Assembly: GCF_900113015.1 (NCBI RefSeq)
Contig: NZ_FONV01000015.1
Span: 1 to 64,000 of the forward strand
Length of the DNA stretch: 64,000 nucleotides
Direction of reading: 5' to 3'
Source: Actinoplanes philippinensis
Lineage (GTDB): Bacteria > Actinomycetota > Actinomycetes > Mycobacteriales > Micromonosporaceae
Part shown: piece after piece, positions 8,515-15,414 of the stretch
Layout of the letters: the number at the start of each line of letters is the position of its first letter
Position numbering within the stretch: position 1 is the stretch's first letter
The notes under the pieces: model-generated
The model's input: the letters and a program-made list of their open reading frames with translations, nothing else
Told to the model about the DNA's origin: nothing
Databases searched by the model: none
Translations under genes and position numbers: made by a program

Positions 8515-8588
8515 TTTCCGCAGCAGTGCAGTCGTTCATGTTCGGGCAGAGCCCGGCGTCGGTCTTCTATGAGTGTCGCTGCCGCTAA
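8511..8588 (+). CDS. Candidate cysteine-sensing leader peptide upstream of cysO
   Basis: A 25-codon reading frame starts with a GTG that overlaps the mec stop (GTGA); an internal ATG at 8538 would give 16 residues. It ends in YECRCR and a TAA, so two Cys codons sit at codons 22 and 24, just before the stop. Third positions are nearly all G or C from codon 9 on, which supports translation. It lies 68 bases before cysO. Short Cys-rich upstream ORFs that attenuate cysteine-biosynthesis operons when Cys-tRNA is low are known in mycobacteria. The role here is inferred from position and codons. No good Shine-Dalgarno is visible for the ATG start. Confidence 0.55.
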   Translation: MISAAVQSFMFGQSPASVFYECRCR

Positions 8589-8627
8589 CGCGTGCGACCC
8601 GACCAGACCGACCCCGTTCGTCCTTTC

Positions 8628-8650
8628 ATTTCGACTCCTCTAGGAGAAAT
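8628..8650 (+). promoter_or_regulatory. Hairpin that can mask the cysO ribosome-binding site
   Basis: ATTTC at 8628-8632 can pair with GAAAT at 8646-8650, and TCC at 8636-8638 with GGA at 8643-8645. This places the cysO Shine-Dalgarno TAGGAG in the stem, about 40 bases after the leader ORF stop. Together these could form a translation-controlled switch. The stem is short and the pairing is my own reading, not a computed fold. Confidence 0.4.
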
Positions 8651-8656
8651 TCAGCC

Positions 8657-8974
8657 ATGGCCATCGAAGTTCGCGTTCCCACCATCCTGCGTAGCTACAC
8701 CGGCGGCGCCAAGATCGTCGAGGGCGCCGGTGACACCCTCACCGCGCTGATCGACGACCTGGACGCCAAGCACAGCGGCCTCAAGGGCCGGCTGATCACC
8801 CCCGAGGGTGGCCTGCACCGGTTCGTCAACATCTACGTCAACGACGAGGACGTTCGCTTCCTCGGCGCGCTCGACGCCAAGGTGAAGGACGGCGACTCGA
8901 TCACCATCCTCCCGGCCGTCGCCGGTGGCGCGCTCGGTTTCGCGGCGGCCGCGGCCCTGCTCGGCAGTCGGTAA
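8657..8974 (+). CDS. cysO: Sulfur carrier protein CysO with C-terminal extension
   Basis: CysO is a ubiquitin-like (MoaD/ThiS fold) carrier. Its C-terminal Gly-Gly is adenylated, loaded with sulfide as a thiocarboxylate and used by CysM to make cysteine. The 105-residue protein has the expected fold sequence and the ending PAVAGG at residues 86-91. The reading frame then runs 14 residues further (ALGFAAAAA and on) before TAA. Family members usually end at or near Gly-Gly, so this copy should need trimming before use. The ATG has a clear TAGGAG at good spacing. cysM follows after 5 bases. Confidence 0.92.
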   Translation: MAIEVRVPTILRSYTGGAKIVEGAGDTLTALIDDLDAKHSGLKGRLITPEGGLHRFVNIYVNDEDVRFLGALDAKVKDGDSITILPAVAGGALGFAAAAALLGSR

Positions 8975-8979
8975 GATCG

Positions 8980-9945
8980 ATGGCTCGTTACGAGAGCCTG
9001 CTGGACGCGTGCGGGGGCACGCCGCTCGTCGGCCTGCCCCGCCTCTCCCCGGCGGTGCCCGAGGGGGCGCCGCCGGTGCGGCTCTGGGCCAAGCTGGAGG
9101 ACCGCAACCCGACCGGCAGCATCAAGGACCGTGCCGCGCTCTTCATGGTGCGCGAGGCCGAGGAGTCGGGTCACCTGCGCCCGGGTGACACCATCCTGGA
9201 GCCGACCAGCGGCAACACCGGCATCGCGCTGGCCATGGTGGCGAAACTGCGAGGCTACCGGCTCGTCTGCGTGATGCCGGAGAACGTGTCGGCCGAGCGG
9301 ACCCAGCTCCTCCGGATGTATGGCGCGGAGATCATCTTCTCGCCGGCGGCGGGCGGGTCGAACCAGGCCGTCGCCACCGCCAAGCAGATCGCCGCCGAGC
9401 ACCCCGACTGGAAGATGCTGTTCCAGTACGGAAACCCGGCGAACGCTCGCGCCCACTACGAGACCACCGGCCCGGAGCTGCTGCACGACCTGCCCACGAT
9501 CACGCACTTCGTGGCGGGTCTGGGGACCACCGGCACGCTCATGGGCACCGGCCGGTTCCTCCGGGAGAAGGTCGAGGGCATCCAGATCATCGCCGCCGAG
9601 CCGCGGTATGGCGAGCTGGTCTACGGGCTGCGCAACATCGACGAGGGGTATGTGCCGGAGCTGTACGACGCCTCGGTGCTGACCCGGCGGTTCTCGGTCG
9701 GCACGCGGGACGCGGTTCTGCGTACCCGTCAATTGATCGAGGTCGAAGGCATCTTCGCGGGCTTCTCCAGCGGCGCCATCCTGCATGCCGCACTGGCGGT
9801 GGCGCACGAGGCGGCCAAGGAGGGCCGCCGGGCCGACGTCGCGTTCGTGGTCTGCGACGGTGGGTGGAAATACCTGTCGACCGGCGCCTACGGCGGCACT
9901 CTCAACGACGCCGAAGAGGCCCTCGAGGGTCAGCTCTGGGCCTAG
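8980..9945 (+). CDS. cysM: O-phosphoserine sulfhydrylase CysM (CysO-dependent)
   Basis: This is a PLP enzyme that makes cysteine from O-phosphoserine with CysO thiocarboxylate as sulfur donor. The PLP lysine is Lys49 (TGSIKDRAA) and the phosphate-binding loop is PTSGNTG at 75-81. Arg218 in YGLRNIDEG lines up with the Arg that selects phosphoserine in M. tuberculosis CysM. The C-terminus ends GQLWA, as in that enzyme, where the tail closes over the active site. At 321 residues it has the family length. Gene order mec-cysO-cysM supports the CysO route rather than a classical CysK route. Confidence 0.96.
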   Translation: MARYESLLDACGGTPLVGLPRLSPAVPEGAPPVRLWAKLEDRNPTGSIKDRAALFMVREAEESGHLRPGDTILEPTSGNTGIALAMVAKLRGYRLVCVMPENVSAERTQLLRMYGAEIIFSPAAGGSNQAVATAKQIAAEHPDWKMLFQYGNPANARAHYETTGPELLHDLPTITHFVAGLGTTGTLMGTGRFLREKVEGIQIIAAEPRYGELVYGLRNIDEGYVPELYDASVLTRRFSVGTRDAVLRTRQLIEVEGIFAGFSSGAILHAALAVAHEAAKEGRRADVAFVVCDGGWKYLSTGAYGGTLNDAEEALEGQLWA

Positions 9946-10325
9946 CGGTAGATCGTCAGGTAGACGTTCGCGGCCATCGGCGCTGCCGCGGCCAGCAGCA
10001 ACACCCAGGGCAGAGCGCGCTGGTGGATGGCGAGGAACGCGGCCACCACCAGCGCCACGCTCAGCAGGGTCAGCGCCGCCAGCGCCGGCAGATACCAGAC
10101 CGGCGCCCCGCTGAAGACGGCCACCACCGCATAGAGGCCGACCGCGACACCGCACAGTCCGAGTCCCGCGCTGTAGGTCGCGATCGCGAGCATCCGCCCG
10201 GCGCCCGGCGGCGGGTCGTCCGGCGCGGGGAAGCGGAAGACCGCCGGCTGCGGGGGCGCGGGCCGGACGACGACCTCCGCGGGCATCACGACGCGAGTGG
10301 TGGGGACCTGCTCGAGCGCGGTCAC
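9942..10325 (-). CDS. Small membrane protein, three predicted helices
   Basis: This 127-residue protein has a Pro-rich cytoplasmic N-terminus of about 45 residues. Three hydrophobic segments follow (about 45-70, 76-98 and 104-124) with few charges between them. I recognise no family. It is read toward cysM and its stop overlaps the cysM stop by 4 bases, so the two transcripts converge. High third-position GC supports a real gene. Confidence 0.7.
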   Translation of the reverse strand: MTALEQVPTTRVVMPAEVVVRPAPPQPAVFRFPAPDDPPPGAGRMLAIATYSAGLGLCGVAVGLYAVVAVFSGAPVWYLPALAALTLLSVALVVAAFLAIHQRALPWVLLLAAAAPMAANVYLTIYR

Positions 10326-10403
10326 GTCGCCTCCATCCGATGATCTTCAGAGCACTCACCCTGAGCAACGCGAATGGATCACCGGACGTGACGGTGCAAA
10401 CGT

Positions 10404-10457
10404 GATGAGCCTGGTCATCATGCTGTGATGTGCGTTGTCGATTTAGCGACAAATCGA
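10404..10457. promoter_or_regulatory. Two inverted repeats upstream of the MBL-fold gene
   Basis: GATGA/TCATC (10404-10419) and TCGATTT/AAATCGA with a 6-base spacer (10438-10457) lie in the 272-base gap between divergent genes. The second overlaps a nested TGTCG/CGACA repeat (10436-10451). They look like regulator binding sites and the region is AT-richer than the genes around it. No regulator can be named. Confidence 0.4.
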
Positions 10458-10597
10458 TCAGTTGTTAACGTCGAGCGCTGGTCGCGGCGTACGCTTCGCT
10501 CCGTGATTGACTGGTCAGACAAGTCCGGCTCGGCCAGGTTGAGGTCGGGCATCGGCCGGTCCGGTGGGGCAACCCGGTGTGAGCCAGAGGGATCGGG

Positions 10598-11344
10598 ATG
10601 CGACTAACCGTTCTCGGTTGTGCCGGCAGTTTCCCCGGCCCCGAGTCGGCGTGTTCGGCCTACCTCGTGGAAGCCGAAGGGTTCCGGCTCTTGATCGACT
10701 TCGGTTCCGGGTCGCTCTCCGCCCTCCAGCGGTACTCGGACATGCGTCGTGTCGACGCCATCCTCCTCACTCATCTGCACTGCGACCACATGCTCGACGC
10801 GTGCACCTACGTCGTGGTGCGCCGTTACGACCCGTCCGGCCCGCTGCCGGCCCTGCCGGTCTACGCCCCGCTGGGCGCCGCCGAGCGGATCGCCGCCGCC
10901 TACAGCACCGAGGGCGAGCCGGTCGACGACGTCTACACCTTCTACGGGCTGCAGCCCGGCACCTTCCCGATCGGCCCGCTGCAGGTGACCGTCGATCGGG
11001 TCAACCACCCCGTCGAGACGTATGGGGTGCGCATCGAGCATGGGGGCCGGGTGCTGGCCTACTCGTCGGACACCGCGCCCTGTGAGGCGCTGCTGCGCCT
11101 GGCCGCCGGCGCCGACCTGTTCCTGTGTGAGGCGAGTTACCAGGACGGCCTGGCCAACCCGCCCGACCTGCACCTGACCGGCGGCGAGGCCGGCGAGGCG
11201 GCGACGAAGGCCGATGTCGGCAGGCTCCTGCTGACGCATCTGGTACCAGCCTGGGCCAGTGAGGCATCTATTGTGGAGGCGGCTACCGCCGCCTATGCGG
11301 GACCGGTCGAAGTCGTCCGTCCCGGCGCCAGATACGATCTCTGA
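10598..11344 (+). CDS. Metallo-beta-lactamase-fold hydrolase, probable cyclic-nucleotide phosphodiesterase
   Basis: This 248-residue cytoplasmic enzyme has the metal-binding motif THLHCDH (His59, His61, Asp63, His64), further ligands in VNHPVETYG and SSDTAPC, and the late GEAGEAATKA.....LTHL segment. It sits where Rv1339 lies in M. tuberculosis, between cysM and rph. That protein is described as an atypical class II cAMP phosphodiesterase, so cAMP hydrolysis is the best guess. The ATG follows a GGGATCGGG ribosome-binding region. Confidence 0.87.
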   Translation: MRLTVLGCAGSFPGPESACSAYLVEAEGFRLLIDFGSGSLSALQRYSDMRRVDAILLTHLHCDHMLDACTYVVVRRYDPSGPLPALPVYAPLGAAERIAAAYSTEGEPVDDVYTFYGLQPGTFPIGPLQVTVDRVNHPVETYGVRIEHGGRVLAYSSDTAPCEALLRLAAGADLFLCEASYQDGLANPPDLHLTGGEAGEAATKADVGRLLLTHLVPAWASEASIVEAATAAYAGPVEVVRPGARYDL

Positions 11345-11393
11345 GCCGGGCCGGGGGGTAAGGGACCGGCTGTCGTGACCTTGGAGTTGTTGC

Positions 11394-12617
11394 ATGCGCA
11401 TTGTTCGCCTGGCCAACTTCGTCACGGTTCATACCGGTGGCCTGCGGACCGCGCTGCGCCAGTTGGGCCGCGGCTATCAGGCCGCCGGCCACGAGGCCGT
11501 CCTGGTCATTCCCGGTCGTAAGTACTCCGACAAGGTCACCAAGCAGGGCCGTGTCATCACCCTGCCCAGCGCCCCGCTGCCGCGCACCGGCGGCTATCGC
11601 GTGCTCGCCGGCCGCCGTGAGCTGATCAAACTGCTGGACAGTTTGGAGCCCGACCGGATCGAGGTCTCCGACCGCACCACGCTGCGCTGGACCGGCGGGT
11701 GGGCCCGGCAGCGCGGGGTCCGGTCGATGATGGTGTCCCACGAGAGCCTGGCCGGCCTCCTCGGTGTCTGGGGCATGCCGAAACGTGACGCCCTCGCCGA
11801 CCGGTTCAACCGGCGCACCGCCGAGGCGTTCGACACGATCGTATGCACCACGTCGTTCGCCGCCGAGGAGTTCCGCCGGATCGGGGTGCCCAACCTGGTC
11901 GAGGTGCCGCTCGGCGTCGACCTCGACCTGTTCCATCCGGGAAAGATGGACGTCTCGGTCCGCGCCCGCTACGCCCGGCCCGACGAGCTGCTGATGGTCT
12001 ACTGCAGCCGGCTCTCCGCGGCCAAGCGGCCCGAGCTCGCGGTGGACACGGTGGCGTCGTTGCGCAACGGCAAGGTGCCGGCGGTGCTGGTGATGGCCGG
12101 TGACGGCACCCGGCGGACGGCGCTGGCCTACCGGGCCGCCCGGCTGCCGGTGCGCTTCGCCGGGCACATCTCCGAGCGGGCCGACGTCGCGGCGCTGCTG
12201 GCCAGCGCCGACGTGGTGCTGTCACCCGGCCCGATCGAGACGTTCGGGCTGGCCGCGCTGGAGGCGATGGCCTGCGGGACACCCGTGGTGGTCAACGAGC
12301 ACAGCGCCCTGCCCGAGGTGGTCGGTGACGCCGGGGTGGCCGTGCCGGGCACCGCCGAGGCGTTCGCCGACGGGGTCAGCCGGATCATGGAGCGGCCGAG
12401 GGTGGAGCGGCGGGCCGGAGCGCGGGCCCAGGCCGAGCGGTATGGATGGCCGAAATCGGTCGAGGGCTTCCTGCAGGCCCACGAGGCGTACCCTGCGCCG
12501 ATGGCCGGTCTCATCCGCCCGGCGGTGCCGTTCAGCGGCCTGCCGTCGCCGCGCCGGGTGAGCGCTCCCGGCCGCGAATCCGGGGCGGACGAAGCGGGAG
12601 CCGCACGCTACGCATAA
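11394..12617 (+). CDS. GT4-type glycosyltransferase
   Basis: This 407-residue GT-B fold glycosyltransferase is cytoplasmic or peripheral at the membrane. The N-terminal domain starts MRIVRLANFVTVHTGGL, with the acceptor-side Gly loop. The C-terminal domain shows the donor site as SPGPIETFGLAALEAMACGTPVV, the EX7E motif typical of GT4 mannosyl- or glucosyltransferases. The last 45 residues are a loose tail. It lies between the cAMP phosphodiesterase-like gene and rph, a place with no glycosyltransferase in the mycobacterial arrangement. GDP-mannose as donor is possible but not shown. A GGAG ribosome-binding site precedes the ATG. Confidence 0.88.
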   Translation: MRIVRLANFVTVHTGGLRTALRQLGRGYQAAGHEAVLVIPGRKYSDKVTKQGRVITLPSAPLPRTGGYRVLAGRRELIKLLDSLEPDRIEVSDRTTLRWTGGWARQRGVRSMMVSHESLAGLLGVWGMPKRDALADRFNRRTAEAFDTIVCTTSFAAEEFRRIGVPNLVEVPLGVDLDLFHPGKMDVSVRARYARPDELLMVYCSRLSAAKRPELAVDTVASLRNGKVPAVLVMAGDGTRRTALAYRAARLPVRFAGHISERADVAALLASADVVLSPGPIETFGLAALEAMACGTPVVVNEHSALPEVVGDAGVAVPGTAEAFADGVSRIMERPRVERRAGARAQAERYGWPKSVEGFLQAHEAYPAPMAGLIRPAVPFSGLPSPRRVSAPGRESGADEAGAARYA

Positions 12618-12627
12618 GGTACGTAGC

Positions 12628-13356
12628 ATGGCGCGACCCGACGGCCGGACGGCCGATCAGCTGCGACCGGTGACGCTGACCCGGCGCTGGAGTATCCACC
12701 CCGAAGGTTCGGTGCTGGTGGAGTTCGGAAACACCCGGGTGCTGTGCACCGCGAGCGTCACCGAGGGGGTGCCCCGCTGGCGCAAGGGCTCCGGGCTCGG
12801 CTGGCTCACCGCTGAGTATGCGATGTTGCCCAGGGCCACGGACACCCGCGGCGACCGGGAGAGTGTCAAGGGCAAGATCGGTGGGCGTACGCAGGAGATC
12901 TCCCGGCTGATCGGCCGGAGCCTGCGCGCGTGCATCGACCTGAAGGCGCTCGGGGAGAACTCGATCGTCCTCGACTGCGACGTGCTCCAGGCCGACGGGG
13001 GTACACGTACGGCCGCGATCACCGGGGCCTATGTGGCGCTGTACGACGCCGTCACCTGGCTGGCCGAGCGCAAGTCGCTGGCTGGCAAGATCGACAAGGT
13101 GCTGCACACCTCGATCCAGGCGGTCAGCGTCGGCATGCACAACGGTGAGGCGCGCCTCGACCTCGACTACGAGGAGGACGTCTCGGCCGAGGTCGACCTC
13201 AACGTGGTGTGCACCGGCGCGGGCGACTTCGTCGAGGTCCAGGGCACGGGGGAGAACGGCGTGTTCCGCCGGGCCCAGCTCGACGCGATGCTCGACCTCG
13301 GTGTGCAGGGCTGCGCCGACCTGGCGATCCTGCAGCAGAAGGCGCTGGCCGCGTGA
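12628..13356 (+). CDS. rph: Ribonuclease PH
   Basis: RNase PH trims tRNA 3' ends by phosphorolysis. The 242-residue protein has the whole family pattern: RPDGRTADQLRPV at the start, GSVLVEFGNTRVLCTASV, the phosphate-binding region GWLTAEYAMLPRAT, RTQEISRLIGRSLR, DCDVLQADGGTRTAAITGA and GEARLDLDYEEDVSA. Its stop overlaps the GTG start of rdgB (GTGA), so the two are translationally coupled, as in many actinobacteria. Confidence 0.97.
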   Translation: MARPDGRTADQLRPVTLTRRWSIHPEGSVLVEFGNTRVLCTASVTEGVPRWRKGSGLGWLTAEYAMLPRATDTRGDRESVKGKIGGRTQEISRLIGRSLRACIDLKALGENSIVLDCDVLQADGGTRTAAITGAYVALYDAVTWLAERKSLAGKIDKVLHTSIQAVSVGMHNGEARLDLDYEEDVSAEVDLNVVCTGAGDFVEVQGTGENGVFRRAQLDAMLDLGVQGCADLAILQQKALAA

Positions 13357-13973
13357 GCGCACGGCTTCTCCTGGCAACCGGCAACAAGAAGAAGCTCGTC
13401 GAACTGCAGCGCATCCTCGACGCCGCCCTCGGTGTCGCCCAGATCGAGCTCGCTGGTCTGGGCGACTTCCCGGGCTACCCCGACGTGCCGGAGACCGGCC
13501 TCACCTTCGGGGAGAATGCGCTGATCAAAGCCCGCGAGGGCGCGAAGCGTACCGGTCTGCCCACGGTCGCCGACGACTCCGGCATCGCGGTCAACGCGTT
13601 GAACGGCATGCCCGGCGTCTTCAGCGCCCGCTGGTCCGGCACGAGCGGCGACGGCAAGGACGACGCCAACCTCGACCTGCTGCTGGCGCAGATCTCCGAC
13701 GTGGGCGACGAGCATCGGGGCGGGGCGTTCGTCTGCGCCGCGGCGCTGGTCCTGCCGAACGGGCGCGAGCACCTGGTGGAGGGCCGCCAGACCGGCCGGC
13801 TGTTGCGCAGCCGGCGCGGCGAGGGCGGTTTCGGTTACGACCCGATCTTCGTCGGGGACGGCCAGGAGCGTACGAATGCCGAGCTCAGCCCCGCGGAGAA
13901 GGACGCCATCAGCCACCGTGGCAAGGCGTTCCGCGAGCTGGCCAAGGTGATCGCCAAGGAGCTGCCCCGCTAA
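13353..13973 (+). CDS. rdgB: dITP/XTP pyrophosphatase (RdgB/HAM1 family)
   Basis: This enzyme removes non-canonical purine nucleotides (dITP, XTP) by pyrophosphate hydrolysis before they enter nucleic acid. The 206 residues start with the nucleotide-binding strand LLLATGNKKKLVEL. They carry ADDSGIAVNALNGMPGVFSARW and the late GFGYDPIF and SHRGKAF motifs, all diagnostic for the family. The GTG start overlaps the rph stop. It converges with the peptidase gene, overlapping it by 4 bases. Confidence 0.96.
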   Translation: MSARLLLATGNKKKLVELQRILDAALGVAQIELAGLGDFPGYPDVPETGLTFGENALIKAREGAKRTGLPTVADDSGIAVNALNGMPGVFSARWSGTSGDGKDDANLDLLLAQISDVGDEHRGGAFVCAAALVLPNGREHLVEGRQTGRLLRSRRGEGGFGYDPIFVGDGQERTNAELSPAEKDAISHRGKAFRELAKVIAKELPR

Positions 13974-15214
13974 TCCTTGACCATGGTGAGGAGGCGGTCG
14001 AGGACACGTTCGTCGCGTCCGAGGCCGTCATGGGCGTACTCGTTGGTCACCCACGGCCGCACGTTGCGGATGTGACGCGCGGTGGCCAGCGACATGTCCC
14101 GGTCCACGTACATGTCGTCGAAGTAGACGGCGGCCGCCACCGGCACCTCGTTGGCGGCCAGCCGGTCGAGATCGTAGAGCGGCGCCCAGTCGGCCTTCGT
14201 GGCCAGCCGGGCCGCCGCGCCGGCGAGCGGCACCAGGGCCGGGTCCTCCTCGAACAGCCAGGGGTAGATCATCTCCCCGGTGAACCGGACCGGCCCACCG
14301 GCGTCCAGGTCGAAGGCCGGGAACTCGTCACGGACCCGGTGCGCCGCCCACCCGGTGGCCGCGCCCTGCCCGTAGATCGCCTCGTGCAGCACCGCGAACA
14401 GCGGCTGCTCGACGAAGGAGACCGCGGCGTCCACCCGCCGCAGGAACAGCTCCGACAGGTCGTCGCCGGCGAACGCCTCCTCCAGCAGGTGATGCAGCGA
14501 GTCGAAACGAGCGTTCGACCCGAGGTGGATGCCGAGCGTCTGGAACCGGCGCGGGGTGAGCCGGTCCCCGGCGGGCAGCCGGGCGTCCTGGTCCCGCAGC
14601 GCGTCGACGACCCGCCGGGCGATCGCCTCGTCCTCCGGATACCGCTCGAAATACCGCTCGTTGTGCGCCAGCACCCGCGGATAGGCGGCCCGGTAGACGT
14701 CCTCCGCGGTCGCCGTCAGCCCCGGCAGGCCACCCGTGATGATCACCTCGCGGAGCCCGTGCGGCGCGAAGCTGAGGTAGCTGACAGCGCAGAACCCGCC
14801 GAAACTCTGCCCCAGCACACTCCACGGCCGGTCGCCCGCCAGATGGGCGCGCAGCAGCTCGGCGTCGGCCACGATGCTGTCCGCCCGGAAGTGCGCCAGA
14901 TAGCCCGCCTGATCCTCCACCCCAGCCAGCGTCTGCCGGGTCAGCGGCGTGCTGCGCCCGGTGCCCCGCTGGTCGAGCAGCACCACCCGGTAGTCCCGCG
15001 CCGCCCGCCGCAGCCACACCGGCAGATCCCGCGGCGACCGGTTCCCCGGCCCACCCTGCAGGTAGAGCAGAAACGGCCTGCCTTCGGCAGCGACCCCGGC
15101 CTCGCGCACCTCCCGCGCGAAGATCTCGATGCGCGGTCCGTCCGGATCCGCATGATTCAGGGGTACGGCCAGAGTGTGCCCGGCGAACACGAGCCCGGAA
15201 TGACGATGAATCAT
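13970..15214 (-). CDS. Alpha/beta-hydrolase, proline iminopeptidase (S33) family
   Basis: This 414-residue soluble enzyme resembles prolyl aminopeptidases, which release N-terminal proline from peptides. It has the oxyanion loop LQGGPGNRSP near residue 56, the DQRGTGRST motif, the nucleophile Ser in GQSFGG, and a late His in EYAHDGLG. A helical cap lies between. The ATG at 15214 has GGGAGG and GGAG upstream. It reads away from the repeat array at 15264-15396 and the ATPase gene beyond. Confidence 0.9.
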   Translation of the reverse strand: MIHRHSGLVFAGHTLAVPLNHADPDGPRIEIFAREVREAGVAAEGRPFLLYLQGGPGNRSPRDLPVWLRRAARDYRVVLLDQRGTGRSTPLTRQTLAGVEDQAGYLAHFRADSIVADAELLRAHLAGDRPWSVLGQSFGGFCAVSYLSFAPHGLREVIITGGLPGLTATAEDVYRAAYPRVLAHNERYFERYPEDEAIARRVVDALRDQDARLPAGDRLTPRRFQTLGIHLGSNARFDSLHHLLEEAFAGDDLSELFLRRVDAAVSFVEQPLFAVLHEAIYGQGAATGWAAHRVRDEFPAFDLDAGGPVRFTGEMIYPWLFEEDPALVPLAGAAARLATKADWAPLYDLDRLAANEVPVAAAVYFDDMYVDRDMSLATARHIRNVRPWVTNEYAHDGLGRDERVLDRLLTMVKD

Positions 15215-15263
15215 GCTCCGAGCCTCCCGTATCGACGGCGGCCACCGGAACCCCGGTGGCGAC

Positions 15264-15396
15264 CGGCTCGCACATCGAAGGCCGACCTGTCGCGAACCGA
15301 AAGCCGACATCCCGCGGATCGAAAGCTCAACTCTCGCGGAACGTAAGCCTGGCTCTCGCGCAACGTAAGCCGGGCCCTCGCGGAACTCAAGCCGGA
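15264..15396. repeat. Six tandem 22-bp repeats between divergent genes
   Basis: Six consecutive copies start at 15264, 15286, 15308, 15331, 15353 and 15375. Each is 22 bases except the third, which has 23. Shared core letters are CTCGCG, then AAC or ATC, then AAGCC. The last three copies differ at only a few positions. The unit is not a multiple of three, so it is unlikely to code. It is about two helical turns of DNA, which would place bound proteins on one face. Confidence 0.85.
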
Positions 15397-15414
15397 CCCG
15401 GTAGCGTGGGGCCG

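Noticed and set aside
15264..15396. CRISPR array
   Set aside because: The 22-bp units are directly joined without spacers and no cas gene is nearby. They are simple tandem repeats.
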